DNA from: Holacanthus passer
Taxonomy: Eukaryota; Chordata; Actinopteri; Pomacanthidae
NCBI GenBank assembly: GCA_025331565.1
Contig: JAFREQ010000034.1
Coordinates: 1,054,001-1,118,000, forward strand
Length of the DNA stretch: 64,000 nucleotides
Direction of reading: 5' to 3'
This document shows, one piece after another, positions 13,353-26,300 of the stretch. The notes beneath the pieces were generated by a model that had not been told where the DNA came from, searched no databases, and saw nothing but the letters and a program-made list of their open reading frames with translations. Each line of letters opens with the position of its first letter. Positions within the stretch are counted from its first letter, which is position 1. The position numbers were made by a program, and so were the translations under genes.

Positions 13353-13534
13353 GGCGTCTTCCCGAGCTGAGACCTCGGATGATTGGCTGTTTCTTCAAAT
13401 GTGAAAGTCTAAAGAATGTTGTTTTTTTTTCCCTCCCCTCCTGGGCGACACCTTCAGCATCTCCAGCCATGATGTGCAGGCGGAAAACGAGCCAGTGTTT
13501 GCGTCTTCCAAACTGGATCGCCAAGAACTCAAAG
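13353..13534 (+). other. syndig1l: Putative non-coding first exon of syndig1l (5' end approximate)
   Basis: A donor-like AACTCAAAG|GTAGGG puts the last exon base at 13534. It is phase-compatible with the acceptor at 19717. The preceding 400 bases are richer in CpG than their surroundings and carry pyrimidine tracts (CCT repeat at about 13138-13155, CT repeat at about 13171-13188) of the kind common near fish promoters. The 5' end given here is only a guess, set about 25-30 bases downstream of a TATTTATAG at 13322-13330. An upstream ATG pair at 13469 and 13472 opens a reading frame that continues through the splice into exon 2. No transcript evidence is available, so the exon could start elsewhere or be replaced by an unrecognised one. 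Confidence 0.5.
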
Positions 13535-13876
13535 GTAGGGAATTCATCCATCCATTCAATCTAAATCAGCATCTTTCCCTTCCTCTCTTTTTTTCCCCTT
13601 TTAGTCTCTGTTTTAAAGCTGTCAAACATGTCATCATCATTGTCTAACGACGGACACTAGATTGGCTTTTACGCACAGCTTTTACGCACATGTTCATAGC
13701 TCTTATAAGTGTCGCAATGCAAGGTGTGTGTTGTGCGAGGGAGGATGTTGTTGATCAAGAACTCAGTGCTCAGTTTGCACCTGCCCCTGCTGGAGCATGA
13801 ATCCCATCTCCTTGCCTTTGTTTGTGTTGTGACTGGCTTCTGGCATGAAGTCATCAAGTCTGTCTTAGTGCCTTTT

Positions 13877-13880
<4 letters not shown>

Positions 13881-13908
<28 letters not shown>
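13881..13908. repeat. (TG)14 microsatellite
   Basis: A perfect TG run about 350 bases into intron 1. Confidence 0.98.
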
Positions 13909-14353
13909 CACCCTGGTCACTTGGCCAGAGAGTACATTCAAGAATATGTTTCAAATAAAGCAAAGAAAGGCAGGAATGAAATTAATAGAAAGCATAAAAA
14001 AGGAGTGTCTGCAATCAAGGTGTTTTATTATTATTATTATCAGATTTGTTTTATGCATGCAGGTCAAGGTGATGTCAGGGATGATTGTTTCAGCCAACAT
14101 TTAGCAGCTTGGGCAAAAATAATGAGGCATGCAGCAAGGAGCTTCTGTCCTCACACACAAACACACAAACACATGCGCGCACACGCAGAGCCATCAATCC
14201 CCACCTTGTCCCCCTGATCTACCCCTGGTGCCTGCAACAATTGGGACGGCACAAGTGATGACAGGTCTGATCGCTGCTTCGGCTGCAGTCTTAATACATT
14301 GAAAAAGCCTTCGCTAGAAAGTGGCCGCTTTTCAACTCACAGCTTCAGCAGCA

Positions 14354-14373
14354 TTTTTTTTTTTTTTTTTTTT
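14354..14373. repeat. Poly(T) tract, 20 bases
   Basis: An uninterrupted T-run. It could be the tail of a minus-strand retroposed copy, but no element was recognised next to it. Confidence 0.95.
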
Positions 14374-14466
14374 GGAGAATCAGATGTTTCTCAAATTTAT
14401 TTCAGACTTAATCCACATTTATTTCACTGTGTTGTCTGATTGTAAGTGTTCTGTTTTTCACTGTGG

Positions 14467-14514
<48 letters not shown>
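14467..14514. repeat. (ATCT)12 tetranucleotide microsatellite
   Basis: Twelve perfect ATCT units, long enough to be highly polymorphic. Confidence 0.98.
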
Positions 14515-15884
14515 GTCAGCTGCTGGAGACCACGATCAATAAGCAATGAGGACGACTTAGCCAAAGCCTGCCTCTCACTAACAAACCACTGTAGCTACAG
14601 CATACATGTACTGTACATGGCTGCTATTGACGACAGCGTCCCATTGAATTATTCAAACACGTGGCCGAGAATTTCAATGGAGGATTTAATCATGGAACAC
14701 TTTAAATCATGTCACAGTGGTGTGGAAGACACTAAGCAAGAAATGATAAGAGAGCGGCGGTTCAGGAGAGGAGACAAGGGTCCAGAGGAGAGAGGGAGAG
14801 TCCTCTGTGAAAGGTTCCTTGCTGAGGGTTTAATGTTTTATCAGCTCCACAGATAGACATGCAGACGGAGGGGACAGACTATCGGCACTGGCTGCTGACA
14901 CAGGAGTAGGATTCAGATTAATTTCAAGTGGATTATGACATTCTACACAGTCTCCTTTGATGATATTAGTTCATAAAAGGATCAGTCAACATGGGTTTAA
15001 GCCCATTACTCACTTCATCCTTTTCTGTTGCTTAATCTTTTAGTGGACTTTCATGTACTGAGACCAGGGGGTAAAGTTAACCGGCAAATGTGGTTTGGGG
15101 ACTAGTTTGCATTTTCTGCAACGAGCCCTCATCCATTATCCCGATCTGGGATCATCAATAACTACCTGCCGTTACCTCATTATGCATACTATACGCCAAC
15201 CGCTGCTTCCAAAATGAAATTACAGAAAGATGAAGTTGTTGTTGTCGAGCGCAGTGAGCAGATCTCCAGGAAGAGCTGCGGGAGACACAGGCTGGATGAA
15301 ATGGGTGGGTAAACATGGCCGACAGATAAGACACATTGGTATTCAGCTGCATCTTGCCGCGCTGGCCTCGAGGCCTGGCTGATAATGCCTGCTCTCGGCT
15401 TCAGGGTCAGAGGTCTGGGGTTGATTGGCAACGGGCTGACACAGGGAAATAGAGTGTGCTGACTGGAGTCTAATGGGGTTGAGGAGCACGGACGTATCAG
15501 CGTGGCTGGCATGTTAGCAATGCCTCGGTCTCAGTCTTACCCCGGCGCACCTGGATGCTTACAGGTTGTTCACTAATCTGTTAGCCCCCTGTCAGACACC
15601 TCTGGGCTCTCCTGCACAGCAGCACTGCAGCACACAGGCCTGAGCTCGCGCCATCTCTGTCATGCTGAGTTGTTTTCCTCGACAGTGCCTCATTCGCTCT
15701 CAGCTGTACCTCCCAGCTCCTCATACCTCCCAGCCCGACCCGCTCTCATCAATCTGCCTACAAATAACACCACTTCACTCTTAAAAAATTTGTGCAGTGC
15801 ATGTGCCAGTCCTTCCTATAACTACTAGAGAGCAGATCCCTAAACAGGTGACCTTTGTCGAATTGGCAACAAAAATAAACACAT

Positions 15885-16080
15885 GTAAAACTGTTGCACC
15901 TTGGTTAGGTTTAGGAAAAGATCGTGGTTTCGGTTAAGTCAAAGTACGTCAAATTACGTTACTTATGTGGCTCAAGTAAAATATGTTAGTCAACTTTGAC
16001 TTTTGGTTTCACACGTGACACAAACACTGGTCTCTTGGGTGAAAGTCCTGTGTTTGTTTGACCCCTCATTCAACCCTGTG
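15885..16080. repeat. Fish interspersed repeat, copy 1
   Basis: The motif GGTTAGGTTTAGGAAAAGAT is followed by CGTGGTTTCGG and, downstream, ACACTGGTCTCTTGGGTGAAAGTCC. The same order of motifs recurs at 63175-63350 in this window (AAGTTTAGGAAAAGATCTTGGTTTGGG, then a 'gaactccgg..tctgtg' block). The pair and its resemblance to a widespread teleost repeat support a mobile origin; I cannot assign the class. Confidence 0.6.
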
Positions 16081-19000
16081 CAGAGTTTCTCACTCTTTAT
16101 ACTATGTCACCTGTTTATACATAATATTTGGACGCATCTGCATCTCCAGAAGTTAATGGGAAGGATTGGCGTATCACCTGCATGCAAAATTTGACTTTGG
16201 TGTATGCACTGCACACAATTGTAAAGGTGTGTTCTTTGTGTGCAGACTGAAGAGACCGGGCTGCCGAGCCGCTGCTGTCTACCAACATACTCAAATGCGC
16301 TCAACCAGAGAATCGCATATAAGTGTGATCTCTCTTTATTTCCCCTCTTCTCTCTCTCTCTATCTCTTTGTTGCTCTCTCCCTTTCTCTCCCAAACACAT
16401 CCACCCACTCACACTCACGTCTATTTACTCACAGCCATACATGCACAAAACACAAGCGCCCACACGCACATGCGCACGCACATAAACACACAGGACGGTG
16501 GTTCTTTCTAAGACATTTGTCTCCACTGATTCTGAGGCGTCCTACATTGCTCAGCTCGCACTGAAACGGCTTATTCACACTTAAATTCTCACTTACTGAA
16601 AAAAAAGAAGAAGACCCTCTCTGCACCAACAACACAGCGGCACTGTATTCGGAAGCATGACAACACCGAAAAAGATTTCTCCGAGCATCCCTAAGTAATG
16701 ACACGAAAAAGTAATCCGCTGTCAGCTTGTAGCATTTGTGCAGAGTGGGAGTGTTACAGCGGCAGAAGCAGGGAAGTACTTACAAGAATACTTATTATGG
16801 CTATAGGCATGACAGCCACTGTATCTGCTTCCTTGAGTGAGTTCATTGGCATTGATCTGTTTGCATTGGTCTGTTTGGAGAACAATACTGAAGAGAAAAC
16901 AAAATGGACATTTTGTGTCCACCATCTGCCGCTGTGAAAAAGTCCATCAGAAAGAGCAACATTCAGTTTTGTGTCGCTGAAGCAATACTCCTGGCTGCTT
17001 TAACTGTGGTGGAGAAATACGGCTTGTCCTCTTGCAAACTTGTCTCACGTGATTATGCCAATCAAAATGATGCTTCACTATTAATGCCGCGGTGATTTAT
17101 TGATGTTAAAACGCTATTTTGAGCCCCCTCAACTTAAGTGGCTACCCTTTGATTTGAAAAAAATGCTTTCTGACATTTTACAAACTCAGAGACTCAGTGG
17201 CGAGTCATGTAAAAGTTGTCTTCGACACTCAGTTGGAACCGATAAACAGATGCAGTTCACGTCCACAAAATCCGTTTTGATTATTCATCAACCCCACCCA
17301 GGAGGTCACAGCTAATCTTCAGCAGCAAATCATCACCCCTGGAGCTGGCAGGGGTGCAGTATTTTAAGGACACTTGATGCCAGAGAGCACCCCACCCGCC
17401 CAGAAAAGCAGCCGTGTAATGCAGCATCCTGAGTAGACAGCAACCTCAGCACCAACTCATCTTTAGTTTTTCATGAGAATTTGTACTCACACTCACGGTC
17501 AAGTGACTCAAGAACTGCATGAGTGAGTGCGTGAGCCCCCCCGGAGCTATACGTGGACAAAAGGGCGCAGCGGTGTGGAACAACAATGTCAGCACATTCA
17601 GACACAGGAGGTCCAGCGGGGAGGAACCGAGAGAACTTTGCCGGCCGTCCGGTCCTCACTGAGCTTCAGGAAGCCTGGGAGCGGAGGGCTTGTATTTTAT
17701 TCATGGGGCAGAAAACTTGAAAAGTCTAGCAAAAAGAAAAACCTACACTGAGCGAAAAATGAGGAAGAGAGAGAGAGATTTAGGGAGAAAGAAAGAACTG
17801 CAGCATAAAAAGAGAAAGTGAATATAAGACACAAAATGAAGGACAGAGGATGAGGAATGACGACACACTGCAGGTTACTGGTCAGTCAGGACATGGATGT
17901 AGTAACATCCCATAATACAGAGCTTATGAAGCTGTAATGTTGGAAAGAAGGAGGAGAGATCTTGATATTTTCTTGACTTCTCCTGAACCTCCTGTAGAAG
18001 GCCATGTATACTGGATGTCAGCTCTTTTTATATGACACATCATGTAAAGGTTAAGCAAAACAGGGAAAGACAAACTGTGTTTGCTGAATATGAATCAAAG
18101 ATTTTTGACAATGATTAACCAAAAGATCAAGAAAATACATGGATTAGTTAGTAAAAGTTATTAACCTGTACACCAACAAGCTATTATACATATCCAATTG
18201 CCACAATGCTATTTTGTATTACGTGTAATCTTGTTGCCTTCGATTGGAAATACCTTTAAGCATTTGGAAATAGTGCAGTAAGCCAGCCGTACACGATTGG
18301 GGTCAGGACCCCGAGAAATAATCTGCTTTTGGCGTTTCTATTTTAAACGCAGATTAATCAGACAAAGGTTAAGGGTGACAACGGAGAATCAGAGAACTCA
18401 GGGTTGTTTTTTTGCAGCTTGCAAATAGCTGGGAGGGAAAGAAGTTTATTATTTGGTTTTGATAGTTAAAGAGTAGATGCATCACTTTACAGCAGATCAC
18501 AGGCCTCGCTACAGGCTGTTCTCTGTGGTAGCAACACAGAAAATATTAGCATTTCACTGTATGTTTGAAATCAGTATTATAAAGACTGATCAGTGGTGGC
18601 TTACTTATGCAAGTTCTAAAGGCTGAAATCCATCTGTTTGTATGGTTGCACACCTCTGGTTTACATTTATAGTGAAATGTCAAAACATATTTATGGCCTG
18701 AACCTCAGGAGCTTTGTGGCAAACTACCCTAATTCTTTTTGGATATTTTTATTTTAGAAGGAGGAAATATATGGAAATAAGCAAATAATGGCCATAAAGA
18801 ACTAAATCATATAAGCAACTGAATACCTAATTATGAAAATGGGTCCCTACTGAATAACTGAAATGTGAAAACCGCTGAATTCATAGGACTGAAATGTTTT
18901 GTTTCAAAAGCCATTTATCTGAACTCATGTTCTCTTTTTAAATCTTAAATAGTCAATTGCAAGTTGTACAGTCTCAGAAACTTTATTTCCAGTATATAGA

Positions 19001-19448
19001 GTTTTTAGGGTTCACAAATTCAGACAAAATTGAAGTGTCCAATATTTTCAAAAAAACTATAATCAAATTGCTACATATTCAGTTGCCATCTTGAATAAAT
19101 TGTCATCACCATGATTACAGTTACAGGTTAGAAGCAAAGAATATATGTTTTAAGCTCTGCCAACTGTGCTTTTGATGCTTATCATCAACATGTTTTCTAA
19201 CTTCTATCACTTAAAGACAATTTGCAACCATTGTGAAACTAATTTCGGCGTAAATGTCAGCTATAAATCCACACAGAGATGGAAGATTACAGCCCTCTCA
19301 GCTTTATCGGTGTAAGAGGGCTCAACTGATTCATATCAGGAAGTGAGGCTGATGGCACCTTGATGACGCCCAGCAAGACTCAAACAATGGAGCAATAACA
19401 ATGAAATTATGTCTTAGTAGATGGCGATGTTTTGATGTCACTACTCTG

Positions 19449-19468
19449 GTGTGTGTGTGTGTGTGTGT
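19449..19468. repeat. (GT)10 microsatellite
   Basis: A perfect GT run about 250 bases upstream of exon 2. Confidence 0.95.
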
Positions 19469-19717
19469 TACTTTATGTGTCAAGTGTGAGGAAGCAAATA
19501 AACTTAATTGAATCATCTTCAGGCTGCAGCTCTTGACAAGCGAGATGCTGTAAAAGTTGTTGCTGCTGAGGGAACGACAGCTAAACTTTGATCTGATGAG
19601 AGCAAGTGTTTGGTAAACTGTTGCCTGCTGGTAGATGTCAAATAACATTTTCCTTCCAGATTTTATATTGAACCTAAAAACTCTCCTTTTCCCTGTTGCT
19701 GTTCGTTTCCTCTCTAG

Positions 19718-20394
19718 ATCTCAGAGTGCCGAATGCTGAATGCCATTAACACCTTTACTGACGACAACACGCACCATTGAGGAGCACACCCGGCCTTATT
19801 TCACCCGTCACTTTCTCATCTCCTTGCAAGAGCTAACGTCGCTGAGAAGCTCCACCCGAACGCCCTTTGACCCCTATTGCTATGGAGAATCTCAGTGAGC
19901 TCCAGAATCCATTGTTGGACAAAAACAGTAAGCACATGGTCAACGGTTATGGGGGCGACTTCCCTAATAACCAGTACCAGGAAAACATTATTAATTACTT
20001 TGCTGGAGGAGGAGGTGGAGGTGAGGGAGGAGGAGGAGGAGGAAAGGTAAACAATGGCAATGTAGTGAGTGGAGGTAGTTACAACACCAACGGGAAGATG
20101 AAATCTCAGCAGCTTTTGGACGCCACCTCGCTGCATCTGGCGGTGGAGGCCTTCTACAGGCCCAACTTCATCCTGTACAAGGAGGACAGCGGCAGCATCA
20201 AGGCTAAGGAATACAAAAGCGAGTGCTGTGAGACCACCTTCACGGAGAAGAAGGCGAAGGAGGCGTCCAACACAGCAGGGCCGGACACGCCCGGCACGGA
20301 GGATCCACAGGCGAAGCTGCTGGAAGACGGCGAACACATCAAGATCCAAACTGTTTCCTATGAGGTTGAGGAGGAGGAGTACGTGGAGTATGAG
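19718..20394 (+). CDS. syndig1l: syndig1l exon 2: 5' UTR tail plus coding residues 1-171
   Basis: The exon follows a strong polypyrimidine tract ending TTTCCTCTCTAG (AG at 19716-19717) and ends TATGAG|GTAAGA, so the last exon base is 20394. The first 164 bases are untranslated. Translation starts at ATG 19882, which has G at -3 and G at +4, a strong Kozak context. Codon 171 ends exactly at the donor (phase 0). The exon encodes the cytosolic N-terminal region: the conserved SELQNPLL start, a Gly6-Glu-Gly6 run at residues 42-54 encoded by a GGA-rich microsatellite (about 20004-20045), the LLD..SLHLAVEAFYRPN block, CCETTFTE, and an acidic end (EVEEEEYVEYE). An in-frame TTG lies 15 bases upstream of the ATG but is not a credible start. 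A good in-phase cryptic donor (AAG|GTAAAC) occurs after base 20046. Confidence 0.93.
19740..19898 (+). other. Overlapping upstream ORF 2 across the syndig1l start codon (52 codons)
   Basis: ATG 19740 in exon 2 opens a frame of 52 codons ending at TGA 19896-19898. It overlaps the main ATG (19882) in a different frame. Its context is weak (T at -3), so most ribosomes should scan past it. The main start is strong. This ORF lies wholly inside exon 2 and does not depend on which first exon is used. It may be incidental. Confidence 0.4.
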
Positions 20395-23300
20395 GTAAGA
20401 GAGAAAATGCATGAGAGGAGTAAAGAAAGAAACCAGGAAAGTTGATCATTATCAGGTGTGAATAGTCGGTTTTTGTGATATTCAATGTAAATATTGATTA
20501 TTTCATTGTGAAAGTATGCAACACCAAACCCAGATTTTAATATTTGTGCTACCATCCAAAACAGTGTATCGATCATCAAGGATGCTAAAACTCTCCAAAG
20601 AGACAGATAGAGATGAGTGTATTTTACTTTAATAAGAGATTTGACGGCAGGTGAGGTACATTTCTTTGGGGGTCAAGGAGAAACTTGCAGGAACTTGCAG
20701 AACATTACAATGCATCTTCACATGTGTCTCAAGTGTCCACTTGTGATCAGATCTCATTTCTTTGCTCTCCGTGCAAATAAACACATACATCATTTCCATT
20801 TGCAAAGACTAAATGCATTGCTGTTTTTGACCGGAGGCCCAACAGTAGTAGACATGGAGTAGCCAAGAGGTCAGTACAGCAATGATGTGACAAAATGACA
20901 AATTGTTTAATGCTGAATTTACAAGGAGGCACGAAAGTTTAAGAATTTGCCATAGCCATGCAGTTTTTTAAGTTTTCTTCACTCGACAACTCTCAAATTT
21001 GCATGATTTTTTCAGGGAGTCTGGGGATCTTGCAGTTACTAGTTCAGTGGTGAAATCAGTTGAAACAGACAGCGAGTTCACAAACATCTGCTGTTTATCT
21101 TGGCGGGTAAGAGAACCCAGCCACATAATTTGCACTACAGTGAACCGAATGGAAATCAGACGGTGTGCTTTGTGTACTTATGCAGAAGACGTCAGTGGCG
21201 TAGGCGGTCTTTCAGTGTGGCCCAGGACACATTTTCTAAAATAATTTTATCCGGATGCAGCCCAGACCGCCTCAGAATGCGGTCTGAGTGATTGGATCTC
21301 AATGCATCCTTGGTGCATTCACACCTGGACACAGAGCTGTCCACTTGTGAGCTGGATCACCCAAGATGCACGTTAATTCCAGGTGTAAACAGAGCCTTAG
21401 TGTTTTCAATGAAAGGTCCGCATCAGGTCAATAGGCTTGGATACCTGCGGCGTGTTTGTGTTGAACGAGAGAAAGAGCGAGCATGCTTGTATCCCTGCGG
21501 TGTTTGTACATTTGTATCATCACATGCTGGGCTCGATGCCTGGATTGGACTGACATCTTACTAACCACAAATCCTATTTGATCCACTGACCTTGGCCTCA
21601 ATTCCCAAATCTAAAATTCATCGTTAGATAATAATAAATCACCCATGCCTGCCTCACCCAGGGATATTATGTGCTACAGTATTACAGTATTAGCCACAGT
21701 ATTTTCACTCTCATCTGGCACAACCAATAGCACAAAGCACTCAGCAGGATTTAGGGGATTGGACAGGCGGAATAGGGTGTTGAGTTCGACCAGTGTCCTG
21801 CAAGACCGTAATGGACCGACTGCCACAGGCCCCAGAGTCCACTAGAATTAACCTGGATCGCATGTAGCTGCTAAAATGCAACGTGACATGGGTACACATA
21901 GCTTGGGGGCTCACTGTGCAGAAAGAAGTTATGAATAAAGACATAGGCAAAAAAAAACATGGTTTTGCACTAACTTCAATCAGAGAGATAGAGAACAAAC
22001 ACAGATGTGCAGATGGCAAAGTTCATATAACTTGCAGATTTCCTTCCGTTGCACTTTTTCTCTTATTAACTTCGGCGGCTGCTCGCAAAAAGAGAACAGA
22101 TGAATCAGACACAACGTTATGCACCAACTGGAGGCTCCTCTCAGCCGTTCAAAGGTTAAGTGAACACATTACCATATTGTTCATATTTTCCCACACATTT
22201 CCTGTTCACAAATGAACGAGCACATGAAAAAAAGCATCATCAGACCCCACAGCCAGTTTGGAGATGTAAAGAGGAAAATACACAGTGGGACTTATTATGT
22301 AGCCTCCCAGCAGCAGACCATTGACACCACAAAGTGCAGGGTGTATCCACTGCCATGCCCACAGTTTGACACAACGTAAAGACCTCAGAGAAGAAAGCCC
22401 TTCCACTACACTATCTGACGTTCAGACTGTTCATTTAACAAGGTGCTGCTGTATGAAATGTATTTATGATGTAACCGAAAAAAGTCTAAACTGCATGTTA
22501 ACAAACACAGTTAATCTCCACACCATTTTTATTACTCATTATTTATTTACTCATGCATTTTTGCAGTTTCTCTCCTGAGGGGTTGTACCTAGCAATTTGA
22601 GGGCAAAATATTTTTTAGTAGGTTTGTTTGGAAATAGTGTTAATTGGCTTAAAGGTGCCCTGTGGAGTTTTCTTGTAAAAACAAAAACAAAAGGTGTGTT
22701 TACAAATGCATTGTGTGTAACCGTGAGGTTACACAGTGGATGCATTTCCTAGAAAGCTGTTTTTCTGAATATTTCAATTTGTGCAATATTGAGGCACATG
22801 TTTACCCACTTGCAGTCTTGCTCTTTGCTGCCTATGTGGGTGCATTGCTACATTGCACATTACCGCCACCAACTGTTCGTCAGCAGAATAGCGTGAAATG
22901 TGTAGCAATGTGTATCGTGTCGTCCACATGCTCAGACGTGCATGACGTGAAATAGGGACCACTTGTAAAAACATTGCTGCATCGACTGTTTTATTGTTTG
23001 GTCATGTCTCTTGCTGCTTCAGTTAAACCACACTTTAACTTAGGTTACAGAGTTGCAAACCGTGAGGACCTATTTTGAGAGCCTCTCGTTCCATAAATAA
23101 AAGACCCGTTCATTTTTTCGGAGGCAATGTTACATATCTCTCAGTTAGACCTTTCTACAGCTTCGATGGTTAAATCATCAGTGCAAAAGATGAAGACCTG
23201 TGTTATAAGATATCTGGTTCTTTGATGAAACAGTCAAGGTTTCAAGTTTCTTTACAAAGATGGGTATTGTCGTGTTTTTAGCCGTCCACCCTGCATAAAT

Positions 23301-26300
23301 GACAGACAACACACGATTTCCCAGAAATTAAGTTGGAATAATTAAACCTGGCAGTCGTAACATAAACCTATAGAATTGTTACATCATCCAGGAGAGTCTC
23401 ATTTTTCTATGTTAATCATTTAAAGAAAAAAGTGAAATGGGAATACAACATGGGGGAAAAACACTTCCAGAACCAACGACTCCTCCCTCATCACAGCTCT
23501 GGAGAGATTGTTATAGCTGTATAAAATAACACAGGACGGTAAGAAATGTTTACGTGGACTTCCTCTGCATTGTGTGATAATTACTCTTGCTCAAGTTTCG
23601 TCTAAATCAATTAGCTCATGTAAATGCCAAGTGGGAGTTCATTTGTATGTGCTCATATTTATGTTTGTGTTTAATTAGGTTTGCATTTTTCCAGCTGTTA
23701 ACACACAGGCCTAATGTGCAGTCACCATATTAGTTCATGTGCAGTGTTTTAGATAAATGAGCGCAAAATACTGTATTTAAGACTCTAGATTCTATTTCAG
23801 TTCAGTTTGTACTTCAATCTCTTTTTCTCTATTTGAGGGAGGTACAAAGAAGGTTCAGGCAGTGGAGGCTCCCTGTGAGATTGGATGGGGAGTTTGACAA
23901 AAGGATGGAACATGATAGCTTTATATCCAGGGAATTTTCTGCTACAATCTAAACTGTGTTCAGTTCTTCATAGTTACACATCGGTGGTGTGTGTCATTTC
24001 AGGAAGCTCTCTCTTTGAGGAAAATGATTTCTCACACTTTTATTTTCATTATGGGTAAAGAATGATAGTAATGTGTCCTAACATTAAAAGACATCAGAAA
24101 TCAATGATAAATCAAAGGGCAATACATGCTGGTATTATAGGTATGATGGTGATGTACCACAAAATATATAGAAAAAGAACATCTTTAAAGTGCTGTTGAT
24201 CGTTATGTCTTTCCAAAGTGCACATTTTAACACTTTTATTCAAAGTGATTTTTAATATATAAAATATTAAGGTCTGGTCACACCGGCATATAAAACAGTG
24301 AAATCTATTCATGAAATCACCACAAGCAGCAGATTTGCTCATGCAGGTGGGAAAAGTTCAATCTTGGTGAACCTTGAGCTGCAATTTTGCTCCAATGACC
24401 AGAAGCTAACAAAACATGGCATAGTTGACAAGCAGTTATGAGACAGCAGTCAATGGTATGAGTCCATTTTTTGAACAAATTGTGTGAACCAATAGCAACC
24501 AGGCCTATAGGGACATCTTTCACGGATCGAACCGCTGCCTCTTTTTCATACTCCACATCTCAACTGTCCTTAAATTTTTTTAAGTGCCTCCCTATCGTGT
24601 CTCTTTCTCTTTATATGCAGCTTCTTCTTAGCGAGCTGTATTGATTTAATAAAGGAATCAGTAAGGCGTAATGGCTTCTGCCTGATTCAGCACAGAAAAG
24701 TGTTCAGCAAGAAAAGTGTCCCTAAAAATTATGTTTTTCACCGATCATGTCGCTGAACCGAATCTTGTACGATGTCTAATCCATAATCATTATAATTCTG
24801 AGATGTGGAATGATAGGGCCATTAAAAATTCATATTATACATGTTATCTGAAAAGTTTTCATCAGCACTTTTTAACTAGAAGAGTGACAGTGCCAGAAGG
24901 CTGATTACTTACTGTATTTTTCCTCGAGGTTGGCAAACTTTTCTCACTGTAAACCAAAACGTGTCCCTCGCAGTTCGATACAGCAGCAAATATGTCAAAA
25001 CAGTTGTAATCTGCTATACTACAATGATTACAGCGAACAGTGAGTTCTTATTGTCAACTTCACTAAGACTTGGCATGAGGAAGATTTTTAGAAATGAAAG
25101 AACGCCACAGCTCACCAGGTGTTGCATGCAATACGGAAACAGTGTAGAATAATAAGCTTTAAATCCTTACCAATTCATAAAAGGTAATTAACTCCAGGCG
25201 GTACAGGATGTGCTCATTTCGCTTTCCCTCAAACTTGCAGATATTAAAACCCTGTTGTTTTCAGAACTCGGCACATAAAAATGAAAAAGGGAAAACTACT
25301 GCAGTGGAATAAAAAGTTCTGTATTTTATTTTTAAATATGACACAAATTCTCCATTTATCAAAGTGCTTAATTAGATTACGGAGAGCCTCTGAGGAGGAT
25401 CAGTAAAGCAGAGGGGGCGTTTCATCGAGGAGATTTAAATGACTTTTCTTTTTGTTTTAATGTCCCTACCTGTCAAACTTAGCTGTTAATGGCATTCCTT
25501 GAGAAATGAGCAATCCTCGTGTGATTTGAACCTCTCATTCTCACTTTAGAGTTCAGTAATAGCTCCAGACGACAAACCTTTTATTCAAGCATCAAAAACA
25601 TCCAATTATGAATTCTTGGTAAGATTCACTGAAAGCGGTTCTACAAAATGTATTCTCTTTGTCAAGAGCCTTTTCACGCCTTACATCTCCACATAACAGT
25701 TCCCTTTATTAGTTGTTCACTGTATTACTTTTTAAATCATATGAGATTTATCTGTAACACAAGTAACACAGCTCTTAGTCTTTGTCTTCCTCCTTTTTCA
25801 TTAACTTTCTTTTTTTCTTTTTGAACAGAAAATTGGAAAACAATAGCTCAGTTTGTAAGCGGTACTTCCAATAAATAAAGGGTCCATGATAATAAGCAGT
25901 AGCCCTGCTGAGGGGCCCCTAAGCAAGGCACTGACTCTCAGCTACAAGGTCGCAGCTGTGCCCTCTGCCCTTCACGTAGAAGATTAAAGCAAAAGAGAAT
26001 TTCGCCTTCAGAGGCCGACGAGACAGTGTTAGAGGCCTCTGTGCCGGACAGCCAAAAAAATCTTATCTGTCTCCCCTTAACAAGTATACAGTAAGCACTG
26101 GAGGTCTGCCAGGTGGACCCACCTCTGTCTCTGCCTCCCTCCTAGTCTGACTCCTAAGCAAACTACATTTGAAAACTCAAAAACTATGGATGCCATACTG
26201 TACACCTTCTCACATCCCTTCTGTAAGCAATAGTTTTTAGGGCTGGGAGATAGGGACCGAAAATCAAAGCTCTGTATTTTAACCCATAAGAACCCATGGT

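Larger units (their letters stand above)
13535..19717 (+). other. syndig1l intron 1 (putative, 6.2 kb)
   Basis: GT at 13535-13536 and AG at 19716-19717. It contains several microsatellites, a TTTA/CT/CA-rich block at about 16350-16500 and a fish interspersed repeat at about 15885-16080. No exon-like segment is recognised. Its extent depends on the tentative exon 1. Confidence 0.5.
13469..19780 (+). other. Spliced upstream ORF 1 in the syndig1l leader (42 codons across intron 1)
   Basis: If exon 1 (ending 13534) joins exon 2 (starting 19718), ATG 13469 (G at -3) opens a frame of 22 codons in exon 1. It continues for 20 codons in exon 2 and stops at TGA 19778-19780, 101 bases before the main ATG. 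The encoded peptide starts MMCRRKTSQC and ends TDDNTHH. A further in-frame ATG at 13379 would lengthen it to 72 residues if the transcript begins upstream of that point. I infer reinitiation-type or leaky-scanning control of the main ORF. The peptide itself is unrecognised. Confidence 0.35.

Noticed and set aside
19867..19881. Upstream in-frame TTG as an alternative syndig1l start
   Set aside because: Non-AUG starts of this kind are rare in vertebrates, and the ATG at 19882 matches the family's N-terminus and has a strong Kozak context.
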